Under the pieces are notes generated by a model that saw only the letters and a list, made by a program, of their open reading frames with translations, did not search any database and was not told where the DNA came from. Positions 1-6,846 of a stretch of DNA of 24,179 nt are shown here, in pieces. Position 1 is the stretch's first letter. Each line of letters starts with the position of its first letter. Source of the DNA: an uncultured Chloroflexota bacterium (GTDB lineage: Bacteria; Chloroflexota; Limnocylindria; Limnocylindrales; Limnocylindraceae); the NCBI GenBank assembly GCA_903851225.1, contig CAINNT010000032.1, forward strand, positions 1 to 24,179, given 5' to 3'. A program made the position numbers and the translations under genes.

Positions 1-2
1 CA

Positions 3-806
3 TCTCTTGACGCTTCGTGCGCAAAAGACTCGTTGGCACTGAAGACGGCAGGGAAGCTCACCCTCTCCACCGACAACCCGGCCTACAGCCCGTGGTTCCA
101 GGGTGGCAATGAGGGCGCCACGGTGTGGACGGGCGACTACAACAACGATCCAGCAAAGGGTCAAGGCTACGAAGGCGCGGTGGCGTACGCCGTTGCCGCC
201 AAGCTCGGATTCACCGCTGACGAGGTCGTGTGGATTCACACCACCTTCGACAACTCGTACGCCCCAGGGGCAAAGAGCTTCGACCTCTACCTGGCTCAGG
301 TTTCGATCAAGCCAGAGCGCGCCGAGGCAGTTGATTTCAGCAGCGGGTACTACGACGCTGCGCAGGGCGTGGTGACGATCGAGGGTTCGCCAATTGCCGG
401 CGCAACGAGCATTGCCGATTTGAAGACAGCAAAGCTTGGCGCAATGATTGGCACCACGAGCCTCGATGCAATCAACGAGACCATTGCGCCAGACACGGAA
501 GTCGCCGTGTTCAACACAAACGATGAAGCGCTTGCAGCACTGAACGGCGGCCTCATTGACGGCATTGTGACCGACGTTCCAACAGCGTTCTATATGCGTG
601 ATGCGCAACTCACGGGCGGCATCATCGTTGGGCAGCTCCCTTCGGATGGCAGCACACAGGAGCAGTTTGGCTTTGTCCTTGAGAAGGGCTCTGCACTCAC
701 GGCATGTGTTTCGGCAGTTGTCGACGCCCTCAAGGCTGATGGCACGCTTGCGGCACTGCTCACCGAGTGGATCGCGGACAAGGCGAGCGCGCCCGTCCTG
801 CAGTAA
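3..806 (+). CDS. Amino-acid ABC transporter substrate-binding protein (partial, 5' end outside window)
   Basis: Extracellular solute-binding protein of the polar amino-acid family (SBP_bac_3), which captures an amino acid outside the membrane and hands it to the permease encoded next. The frame is open to the window edge. It reads S-L-D-A-S-C-A-K-D before the first internal start-like TTG at 33, so the true start lies upstream and the Cys may belong to the mature N-terminus of a lipoprotein. Family landmarks are the early STDNPAYSPW strand, GYEGAVAYAVAAKLGF (the usual 'G-[YF]-x-x-D/E-[LV]' region), VSIKPERAEAVDFS (typical 'T.ERxxxVDFS'), an IADLKTAKLGAMIGTTS hinge strand and IVTDVPTAFYM. The permease starts 12 bases after its stop and the ATPase follows, giving the standard binding protein-permease-ATPase order. 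Substrate cannot be read from the sequence; family call is firm. Confidence 0.92.
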   Translation, partial: SLDASCAKDSLALKTAGKLTLSTDNPAYSPWFQGGNEGATVWTGDYNNDPAKGQGYEGAVAYAVAAKLGFTADEVVWIHTTFDNSYAPGAKSFDLYLAQVSIKPERAEAVDFSSGYYDAAQGVVTIEGSPIAGATSIADLKTAKLGAMIGTTSLDAINETIAPDTEVAVFNTNDEALAALNGGLIDGIVTDVPTAFYMRDAQLTGGIIVGQLPSDGSTQEQFGFVLEKGSALTACVSAVVDALKADGTLAALLTEWIADKASAPVLQ

Positions 807-818
807 GCGAATCGCACG

Positions 819-1625
819 ATGACGGCGGCGAGGTCAGCCCGCAAGGGAACCCTCGTCGCCGTCATCAGCACACTCGTCGTCGCGACACTGCTCGCGATCG
901 CGATCGGTTCATCACCGAGCTGGCCGGTCGTCCAGAAGGCCTTCTTCGACGGGACATACTTCTCCACCTCGCTCCCTGATGTCATTGATGCGTTCTTCAT
1001 CAACATTCAACTTTTCGTGCTGGCGGAGATGCTCATCTTGCCGATTGGACTCCTGATCGCCCTCGCCCGATCCGTCACCAGCCCGGCGCTCGCGCCACTG
1101 CGAATCTTCGCCACCATCTACACCGATTTCTTCCGCGGGGTGCCGAGCATCTTGCTCATCTACGTGCTCGGCTTCGGCGTGCCGGCGTTGCGTCTCCCTG
1201 GTGTGCCGAGTGAGCCGTTCTTCTGGGCGCTCGTGACGCTGGTGCTGATCTACAGCGCCTACGTGAGCGAGGTCTACCGCGCGGGCATCGAATCGATTCA
1301 CCCGTCGCAAGAGCGCGCCGCGAGAGCACTCGGCCTGTCGCGCCTCCAGGCGCTGCGCTACGTCGTGCTGCCGCAGGCACTGCGGCGCGTGGTGCCACCA
1401 CTGCTGAACGACTTCATCGGCCTGCAGAAAGATACGGCGCTCGTCTCGATTCTCGGAGTGGTGGAAGCGTTCAAGCAGGCGCAGATTCTGAAGTCAGCGA
1501 ACTTCAACTTCACGCCCCTCATGACAACGGCGCTGATCTTCTTGGTGATCACGATTCCAATGACGCGCCTTGTCGATCGGCTCGCCGCCAAAGACCGTGC
1601 GGCACAGCAAGGAGGGGCGCGCTGA
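819..1625 (+). CDS. Amino-acid ABC transporter permease (HisM/GlnP family)
   Basis: Inner-membrane permease of a polar amino-acid importer, 268 aa. After a first hydrophobic segment (about residues 11-30) the BPD_transp_1 core begins near NIQLFVLAEMLILPIGLLIAL. It carries the family's TDFFRGVPSILLIYV stretch and the EAA loop that docks the ATPase, SIHPSQERAARALGLSRLQALRYVVLPQA, with the invariant Gly-Leu-S. QKDTALVSILGV near the C-terminus is also typical of this family. No Shine-Dalgarno stands before ATG 819, so translation is probably coupled to the binding-protein gene 12 bases upstream. Its TGA overlaps the next gene's ATG by one base (TGATG). Only one permease gene is seen, so the channel would be a homodimer. 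Confidence 0.95.
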   Translation: MTAARSARKGTLVAVISTLVVATLLAIAIGSSPSWPVVQKAFFDGTYFSTSLPDVIDAFFINIQLFVLAEMLILPIGLLIALARSVTSPALAPLRIFATIYTDFFRGVPSILLIYVLGFGVPALRLPGVPSEPFFWALVTLVLIYSAYVSEVYRAGIESIHPSQERAARALGLSRLQALRYVVLPQALRRVVPPLLNDFIGLQKDTALVSILGVVEAFKQAQILKSANFNFTPLMTTALIFLVITIPMTRLVDRLAAKDRAAQQGGAR

Positions 1626-2407
1626 TGGCCCGCACGACAACGAAGCAGGCAGCCGAGCCGGTGCTTGAGCTGCGCGGCGTATCGAAGCGCTATGGGCGGG
1701 CGCTGGTGCTCGACAAGATCGACCTCACGCTCGCCGAGCACGAGGTGGTCTGCCTGATTGGGGCCTCGGGTTCTGGCAAGTCAACCCTGCTCCGCTGCGC
1801 CGACCTCCTCGAGCCGATTGACGCCGGCAGCATCACCCTCGAGGGCCGCGCAGTGAGCGCTGACGACCGCGACGCGGATGCGACGCGCCGCCAGCTCGGC
1901 ATCGTCTTCCAGGGGTTCAGCCTCTTCCCGCACCTCACGGCGCTCGAGAATGTGGCACTTGCGCCGCGTGTGGCGCTCGGCCTTACCGCCGCGGCTGCTG
2001 AAAAGCGCGCACGTGCGCTCTTGAAGCAGCTCGGCCTTGCGGCCAAGGCGAACGCCTATCCCGACAGCCTCTCGGGCGGGCAGCAGCAGCGCGTCGCGAT
2101 TGCGCGCGCATTGGCAACGGAGCCGAAGGTCTTGTTGCTCGATGAGATCACCAGCGCGCTAGACCCAGTCTTGGTTGCCGAAGTGCTCGAGGCGCTGCGC
2201 GCACTGGCAAAGGGCGGCGCGACCATGTTGATCGCAACCCACGAAATGGCCTTCGCCGCCGATGTCGCTGATCGCATCTGCTACCTCGAGGGCGGTCGCA
2301 TCATTGAGCACGGCACCCCAGGGCAGATCTTTGGCGCACCGCGTGATGCCCGCACCCGAGCATTCTTGAAGCGTGTTCGCTCAGTGGGTGCAAGCGCCCT
2401 GCGCTAG
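1625..2407 (+). CDS. Amino-acid ABC transporter ATP-binding protein (GlnQ/HisP family)
   Basis: Cytoplasmic ATPase that powers the importer encoded by the two preceding genes, 260 aa. Walker A is GASGSGKST (residues 46-54), the Q-loop is VFQGFSLFPHLT (Q96), the ABC signature is LSGGQQQR (149-156), Walker B and D-loop are VLLLDEITSALDP (about 169-181), and the switch histidine is in ATHEMAF (H206). DEIT replaces the more common DEPT after the catalytic Glu. To my knowledge this variant is known in part of the amino-acid/ectoine ATPase family and keeps the catalytic residues. A one-base TGATG overlap with the permease makes co-translation likely. Length and motif order are complete, with no sign of decay. 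Confidence 0.96.
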   Translation: MARTTTKQAAEPVLELRGVSKRYGRALVLDKIDLTLAEHEVVCLIGASGSGKSTLLRCADLLEPIDAGSITLEGRAVSADDRDADATRRQLGIVFQGFSLFPHLTALENVALAPRVALGLTAAAAEKRARALLKQLGLAAKANAYPDSLSGGQQQRVAIARALATEPKVLLLDEITSALDPVLVAEVLEALRALAKGGATMLIATHEMAFAADVADRICYLEGGRIIEHGTPGQIFGAPRDARTRAFLKRVRSVGASALR

Positions 2408-2442
2408 CCCACCGCGATACGCCGACAATACTGAGACCGCGA

Positions 2443-2448
2443 TAGGGT
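2443..2448 (+). promoter_or_regulatory. -10-like hexamer TAGGGT, leaderless-type start
   Basis: TAGGGT ends six bases before ATG 2455, the same spacing as in six other genes of this window. It overlaps the second copy of a 9-bp direct repeat (ACCGCGATA at 2411-2419 and 2436-2444). The A/G-rich AGGGTGAGG could also act as a Shine-Dalgarno, so the leaderless reading is less certain here. No good -35 element is visible. Confidence 0.45.
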
Positions 2449-2454
2449 GAGGCC

Positions 2455-2994
2455 ATGAGCCGCATGTATCGCGTCAAGATCGCCGGTCGCTGGACCGAGG
2501 CACCGAAGTGGGCCCTCGACCTTCCGTTTGAGGTCCGCCCGATGCGTGGCTTTGCCACTGTCGCCTGGTCGCACTGGCGCCCAACGTTGGAGTTGCTGGC
2601 ACGTGCGACTGCGCGCGCAAAGCGCAGACTCATGTGGGTGCGCATTCACGACCACACCGGAACGAGACGGGAACCGGCGCATCCGTTCGGTTGGGTAATC
2701 ACCGAAACGGGCGAAATGTTCCTCTGCTCCTACGACAAGGGCACAGCGCTCCATGAGCTCGCCCACCTCATCACCGGTGATGCACATGGAGATGCGTGGG
2801 CGAGAACGTGTTTTGAACTGCACCGCACATGGCTGCGCGGCGCGGCGATCAAGGCGGCGGATCTTGAGGTCACACGCTACCTCTCCGGACGACGTGAATG
2901 GAAGCGACGATTTGGTGAGCGGCCGCCGAAGCAGCCGGCGCCGAAAAGCTCCTGGGCTAGCGAGGGTCGGCGGGCGGCGGCAGCAGCGCGGTAA
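2455..2994 (+). CDS. Putative zinc-dependent metallohydrolase with HExxH motif
   Basis: Small cytoplasmic protein of 179 aa with no signal peptide or membrane segment. The telling part is GTALHELAHLITGDAHGDAW: H100-E101-L-A-H104 is a zinc-binding HExxH, and H111, followed by Gly, is well placed to be the third ligand. This HELAH...HG arrangement resembles actinobacterial and phage putative metallohydrolases (TIGR04338-like) and SprT-type folds. I cannot assign a substrate. The first 95 residues are rich in Trp and Arg and not recognised. The C-terminal 35 residues are basic and Ala/Pro-rich, and their coding sequence overlaps the 3' end of the convergent glycosyltransferase by 38 bases, so the tail may be dispensable. 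ATG 2455 is chosen because of the promoter-like and SD-like bases just upstream. Confidence 0.7.
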   Translation: MSRMYRVKIAGRWTEAPKWALDLPFEVRPMRGFATVAWSHWRPTLELLARATARAKRRLMWVRIHDHTGTRREPAHPFGWVITETGEMFLCSYDKGTALHELAHLITGDAHGDAWARTCFELHRTWLRGAAIKAADLEVTRYLSGRREWKRRFGERPPKQPAPKSSWASEGRRAAAAAR

Positions 2995-4189
2995 GTCGCT
3001 CAACGTAGGCGGCGCCAGCCGCCTCCCAACTGAGGCCGCCGCGAATTGCCGCGAGACCAGAGGCGATGCGACTCGCGCGCTCTGCAGGATCTGACGCTAG
3101 TCGTCGAATCACGGCGGCGGCCTCTTCGGCACCCCCCGAGGTGTAGCGCACAACTGAGCCTTCTGGAACGAGATCGTCCAACGTCTTCAGGCGAGTGCCC
3201 AGTACGAGGCGACCACTCGCCATCCCTTCGAACACCTTGTTGGAGATGGAGAGGTCGGTGAACTCGTCGAGGCGCGTTGGCGCGAGAGCAATGTCGGCGC
3301 CGCGAACCAGCGCTGGCACCCCCTCGAATGGCACACGACCGAGGAACTCCACCGCGCTCGCAACGCCAAGCTCAGCGGCAAGTGCTCGGAGTGCCGGCTC
3401 GCGATCGCCGCGACCTGCGATCACGAGGTGAACCGGAAGCGGTTGCGGGGCCGTGCGTAGGAGCGCGACGGCGCGAATGATGACGTCAACCTCGTAGATC
3501 GGTGTGAGCGCGCCGGTGTAGACGAGTCGAAGCGTTCCATCGGCCATCCAGGTTCGATCGTCTGCTGCAGCGGCGGCGAAGCGTTGCGTCTCCGGAACGT
3601 TGAGGAGAACCTCTACGGCGTCTGCACGTCGCGAGGCGATTGCGACCAGACGGTCGCGCAGACGAGGGGCGGTGACGAAGACCCAGTCGGCAATCGCAAT
3701 GGAACGCCGCTCGGCAAATGCGACCAGCGAGACCATGGCTCGCGCAGCGACGCGCGTCAGGAGCGAGCGCGACGATCGCGCAAAGCGCATGCGGAAGAGC
3801 TCTGGCGACGCTTCGTGCAGATCGAGGATGAGGCCGATCCGGTGGCGCCGGCGCAGCGGAACTGCCGCGAAGACGAGCCAGTCTGGAACGCTGTTTACAT
3901 GGACGACATCGATTCGGCGCTCACGATCGATGCGGAGAAGCTCACGTGCGGCCAGCACGGCAAAGCGCCCGTACTCCAGCACATAGGTGCTGATCCCCGC
4001 CCCCTGGTGTCGCTGAACCGGCTGGCGGTAGAGCTGGGCACCGTCGAGCTCACCTCGGGGTGGGTCACCGTCGCGCTGCAACGAGATGATGCTGACCTGC
4101 CATCCGGCGGCGACCGCGGCGCGGGCGGCGCGGCGAACTCGAGGATCTTCATCCACGTAGGAGTGCACCACGAGCGCCAGGTGTGGCAT
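2957..4189 (-). CDS. Family-4-like glycosyltransferase
   Basis: GT-B fold glycosyltransferase, 410 aa, probably moving a sugar from a nucleotide donor onto a cell-surface glycan or lipid precursor. The N-terminal half opens with PHLALVVHSYVDEDPRVRRAA (first Rossmann strand and the 'DPRVRR' loop seen in GT4 enzymes) and has LILDLHEASPE. The C-terminal half has LRLVYTGALTPIYEVD, HLVIAGRGDRE, EFLGRVPFEGVPALVRGADIALAP and SNKVFEGMASGRLVLGT, the donor-binding E-rich segment of Glycos_transf_1. ATG 4189 is chosen over in-frame codons further upstream: it fits the conserved N-terminus and has GAGGGG six bases ahead, whereas an extension to 4417 would run into the divergent nucleoside hydrolase gene. 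No glycan cluster surrounds it, so the acceptor is unknown. Confidence 0.9.
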   Translation of the reverse strand: MPHLALVVHSYVDEDPRVRRAARAAVAAGWQVSIISLQRDGDPPRGELDGAQLYRQPVQRHQGAGISTYVLEYGRFAVLAARELLRIDRERRIDVVHVNSVPDWLVFAAVPLRRRHRIGLILDLHEASPELFRMRFARSSRSLLTRVAARAMVSLVAFAERRSIAIADWVFVTAPRLRDRLVAIASRRADAVEVLLNVPETQRFAAAAADDRTWMADGTLRLVYTGALTPIYEVDVIIRAVALLRTAPQPLPVHLVIAGRGDREPALRALAAELGVASAVEFLGRVPFEGVPALVRGADIALAPTRLDEFTDLSISNKVFEGMASGRLVLGTRLKTLDDLVPEGSVVRYTSGGAEEAAAVIRRLASDPAERASRIASGLAAIRGGLSWEAAGAAYVERLTALLPPPADPR

Positions 4190-4303
4190 GAATCCCCTCG
4201 CCTTCCTTTGAGTACCTCTGGGCGATCGTAGCAGGGGCTCGGAGCACTTCATGCGCGCATCAGGTTCGCAGGTGGTGGACGAAACCCGTACACTCTCCCC
4301 CTT
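4190..4303. promoter_or_regulatory. Divergent promoter region, glycosyltransferase / nucleoside hydrolase
   Basis: This 114-base gap is the longest in the window. Leftward, TACGAT (bottom strand, 4225-4230) could be a -10 with a leader of about 30 bases that includes the GAGGGG ribosome site. Rightward, TACACT (4289-4294) lies nine bases before ATG 4304. A perfect 10-bp palindrome, ATGCGCGCAT (4251-4260), sits between the two and could be a shared operator, though a GC-rich palindrome of this size can arise by chance. Confidence 0.5.
4289..4294 (+). promoter_or_regulatory. -10-like hexamer TACACT
   Basis: TACACT followed by CTCCC is the same 11-base string found before the sortase-like gene at 12647. 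Here nine rather than six bases separate it from the ATG, so a leader of only a few bases is predicted. A weak -35 candidate (TTCGCA, 4265-4270) lies 18 bases upstream. Confidence 0.5.
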
Positions 4304-5284
4304 ATGGATCGCCGAAAAGTCTTGCTCGACGCCGACGTAGGGATCGATGATGCGATCGCCATGCTCCATCTCGCTGGACGCAGCGATGTTGAGTTGATCG
4401 CCGTCGGCAGCATCCACGGCAACATCCCTTCAGATCTCGCAGCGTCCAACGCCCGCCGTCTCCTCGAGCTCTGTGGCCTCGATGAGGTTCCGGTCGCCAT
4501 CGGTGCGCGGCGCCCGATGGCGCAGCCGCTCGCCACCGCCGAGTGGGTACACGGTGAAGATGGTCTCGGCAACACGAACCAGCCCGCGCCGAAGCGCGGA
4601 CCCGTTGCCGAAGATGCGGTTTCACAGATGTTGCGCCTTACCCGCGAGATGCCCGGAGAGATTGACCTGCTCGCCGTTGGGCCACTCACCAACCTCGGGC
4701 TCGCCCTCTGCCTCGATCCAGAACTTGCCGGGCGCGTGCGCTCCGTTGTGGTGATGGGTGGCGCGATCGCACATGAGGGGAATGCCTCTGCCGCCGCCGA
4801 AGCCAACATCTGGCACGACCCCGAAGCGGCCAATCTCGTCTTCGGCGCGGAGTGGCCGGTGACCATGGTGGGCCTGGACGTGACGCAGGTCACGCGGCTC
4901 CGCACCAAGGAGCTAGCCGAAATCGAGGCGATCGGATCGGTGCGCTCGAAGTTTGCACTGAGCGTGTTGAGCCACTATCTCGATGTGTATCAGCGAACGT
5001 TCGGCACGCGCGAATGCCCCCTGCATGATCCGCTCGCTGCAGGCATCGTCGCCGACCCCACCTATATGACCGAGTGGCTCGATCGCGCCGTGGAGGTGAA
5101 CACCACCGGCCCAACGCGCGGCGCAACGATCATCGACCGACGTGCCTGGATGGCCCCTGCTGCAGACGCCCGCGAGACTCGGGAGCGCAATGGCGGCAAG
5201 GACGCAACCCCGCCACTCGTTCGAGTGCCGATGAAGGTCGATGGTCCGCGCTTTGTCGCCGACCTCATTGCCTCGCTGAAGTGA
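4304..5284 (+). CDS. Nucleoside hydrolase (IUNH family)
   Basis: N-ribohydrolase that cleaves nucleosides into base and ribose, a purine/pyrimidine salvage step in the cytoplasm; 326 aa, the usual length. The calcium-binding motif near the N-terminus is D9-A-D11-V-G-I-D15-D16, matching DxDxGxDD, although the common form is DTDPGIDD, so Ala and Val replace Thr and Pro. Other family blocks are LLAVGPLTNLGLAL, VVMGGA followed by AEANIWHDPEAANLVF (usually 'AEFNIYVDPEAA'), MVGLDVTQVT and CPLHDPLAAG, which supplies the late calcium-binding Asp. The stop overlaps the GTG start of homospermidine synthase by four bases (GTGA), so the two are co-translated. Base specificity (uridine, inosine or other) cannot be inferred. 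Confidence 0.93.
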   Translation: MDRRKVLLDADVGIDDAIAMLHLAGRSDVELIAVGSIHGNIPSDLAASNARRLLELCGLDEVPVAIGARRPMAQPLATAEWVHGEDGLGNTNQPAPKRGPVAEDAVSQMLRLTREMPGEIDLLAVGPLTNLGLALCLDPELAGRVRSVVVMGGAIAHEGNASAAAEANIWHDPEAANLVFGAEWPVTMVGLDVTQVTRLRTKELAEIEAIGSVRSKFALSVLSHYLDVYQRTFGTRECPLHDPLAAGIVADPTYMTEWLDRAVEVNTTGPTRGATIIDRRAWMAPAADARETRERNGGKDATPPLVRVPMKVDGPRFVADLIASLK

Positions 5285-6795
5285 CCGCCCTTACGCCGAT
5301 GGTCGCGGCCGAGGTGCCGCGCCCAGCACGGACGCTTGTCCTTGGTTGTGGCTCAATCGGCCAGGCGGTCGTTCCGCTCATGATCCGCGACCTTGGATTT
5401 GAGCCGCGATCCATTCGCGTTGTGGAGATGGCCGACACGCGCCACCGCATCGCCGATTCCATTGCAGCGGGGGTCACGTACGAGCAAGTTGCAGTAACCC
5501 GCGAGAATCTCGCGACCTTCCTAGGTGAACGCCTCTCGAGCGGCGACCTTCTCCTTGATCTTGCGTGGAACATCGACGCCAATACGATCATCGGCTGGTG
5601 TCGCACTGCAGGTGTGCGTTACCTCAACACCAGTGTTGAGGTGTGGGAGCCATACACAAACATCTCGGAGCAGGAGCCAACCTCACGAACGCTGTACGCC
5701 CGCCACATGGCGATGCGCGAGATGATTCGCAGCTGGGGTGACAACAGTGGTCCGAGCGCGATTGTTGAACATGGTGCCAACCCCGGCTGGGTCAGCCATG
5801 AGGTGAAGTTTGCACTCGAGGAGCTTGGCGCTGAGTTGCTGAAACGCAATCTTGTATCAGGCTCCGCGCGCAATGCACTCGCCGAGGCGCTGACCACGGG
5901 CGATCACGCACACATGGCAGAGGCGTCGGGCGTCAAGGTGATCCAGATTGCCGAGCGCGACACGCAGCACACCGATCAGCCGAAGGAGGTTGGTGAGTTT
6001 GTGAACACGTGGTCAGGTGAAGGATTCTACGAAGAGGGTGTAGCCCCTGCTGAGCTGGGATGGGGAACGCACGAGAGCGCACTCCCAAAACGTGGACTGG
6101 CACATCGCGGCGACGGCCCTCGCAATCAGATCTTGATCCAACGCGCGGGAATGGAGACGCTCGTGCGGACCTGGGTACCTGGTGCCGATCCGGCGCGCGC
6201 CGCCGAAGAGGGGCTTCCGACGATCGGAATGCTGATTCGCCACGGTGAGGCATTCACCATGAGCGACTGGCTGACAGTGCGGCGAGCCGATGGGAGCGCG
6301 CAGTATCGACCAACGGTCTACTACGCCTACTGCCCATCAGACTCTGCCATCGCCTCCGTGCATGAGCTGCGCGGAAACAATTGGAAGCATCCAGAGCGGT
6401 TCCGCCTGCTGAACAACGAGATCATTCGCGGCGAGGATCGCTTGGGGGTTCTATTGCTCGGTCACCCACTCAAGGCGTGGTGGAGTGGCTCACTGCTCGG
6501 CATCGATGAAGCGCGTGCCAACCTCGCCGGGCACTCGGCGACCACGCTCCAGGTTGCCGGCTCGGTGATTGCCGCCGTGGCGTGGCTCCTGCGGCATCCG
6601 AGCGAAGGGCTTCGAGTTCCAGATGAGTTGCCACACGAAGAGCTTCTAGCCGACATTCGTCGCTACATCGGCACGCGCTGGTCCGGCCCCGTGGACTGGA
6701 CGCCCCTGCAGAATCGCCTCGAGCTCTTCCCTGACCCCGCTAAGCCGCTGCCGACCGACCCTTGGCAGTTCGAGGCGTTCCTCGTCGCTGACTAG
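5281..6795 (+). CDS. hss: Homospermidine synthase
   Basis: Makes sym-homospermidine by NAD-dependent aminobutyl transfer between putrescine (or spermidine) and putrescine. It belongs to the saccharopine-dehydrogenase-like fold; 504 aa against about 480 in characterised bacterial enzymes. The Rossmann motif is LGCGSIGQAVVPL (GxGxxG at about residues 22-27). Conserved blocks are LLLDLAWNIDANTI, YLNTSVEVWEPY (active-site Glu/Trp region), MAMREMIRSWG, IVEHGANPGWVSHEVK, and the long C-terminal dimer domain with VYYAYCPSDSAIASVHELRG and LLLGHPLKAWWSGS. GTG 5281 is taken as start because it overlaps the upstream stop (GTGA); ATG 5299, six codons later, is the alternative, and neither has a clear Shine-Dalgarno. 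Coupling to a nucleoside hydrolase is unusual. Homospermidine often replaces spermidine in bacteria that lack spermidine synthase. Confidence 0.92.
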   Translation: MTALTPMVAAEVPRPARTLVLGCGSIGQAVVPLMIRDLGFEPRSIRVVEMADTRHRIADSIAAGVTYEQVAVTRENLATFLGERLSSGDLLLDLAWNIDANTIIGWCRTAGVRYLNTSVEVWEPYTNISEQEPTSRTLYARHMAMREMIRSWGDNSGPSAIVEHGANPGWVSHEVKFALEELGAELLKRNLVSGSARNALAEALTTGDHAHMAEASGVKVIQIAERDTQHTDQPKEVGEFVNTWSGEGFYEEGVAPAELGWGTHESALPKRGLAHRGDGPRNQILIQRAGMETLVRTWVPGADPARAAEEGLPTIGMLIRHGEAFTMSDWLTVRRADGSAQYRPTVYYAYCPSDSAIASVHELRGNNWKHPERFRLLNNEIIRGEDRLGVLLLGHPLKAWWSGSLLGIDEARANLAGHSATTLQVAGSVIAAVAWLLRHPSEGLRVPDELPHEELLADIRRYIGTRWSGPVDWTPLQNRLELFPDPAKPLPTDPWQFEAFLVAD

Positions 6796-6806
6796 CACCC
6801 CACGAT

Positions 6807-6824
6807 GTGCCACGCTGCTGGCAC
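6807..6824. repeat. Inverted repeat GTGCCA-N6-TGGCAC
   Basis: Perfect 6-bp arms (6807-6812 and 6819-6824) lie in the 51-base gap upstream of the secreted protein gene, ending ten bases before its -10-like box. It covers the place where a -35 element would lie, so it could be a repressor or activator site. There is no T-run after it, so it is not a typical terminator. Confidence 0.35.
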
Positions 6825-6834
6825 GCCCGCCTGC

Positions 6835-6840
6835 CACACT
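6835..6840 (+). promoter_or_regulatory. -10-like hexamer CACACT, leaderless-type start
   Basis: CACACT differs from the TACACT boxes elsewhere in the window only at its first base, and ends exactly six bases before ATG 6847. This spacing supports ATG 6847 as the start rather than an in-frame ATG at 6805. Confidence 0.45.
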
Positions 6841-6846
6841 ACGAAG

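Noticed and set aside
2404..3003. Bottom-strand open frame opposite the HExxH protein
   Set aside because: No recognisable domain, Arg-rich composition, and it conflicts with the HELAH-containing frame and with the glycosyltransferase end.
4251..4260. Palindrome ATGCGCGCAT as a definite operator
   Set aside because: Perfect, but short and made of CG steps, with no flanking symmetry; kept only as a note in the promoter-region entry.
4190..4417. Upstream extension of the glycosyltransferase to 4417
   Set aside because: It would overlap the nucleoside hydrolase by over 100 bases, adds no glycosyltransferase sequence, and ignores the GAGGGG site six bases before ATG 4189.
5074..5280. Upstream extension of homospermidine synthase to 5074
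   Set aside because: The added residues are Arg/Pro-rich out-of-frame translation of the nucleoside hydrolase. The GTGA overlap at 5281 is a normal coupled start.
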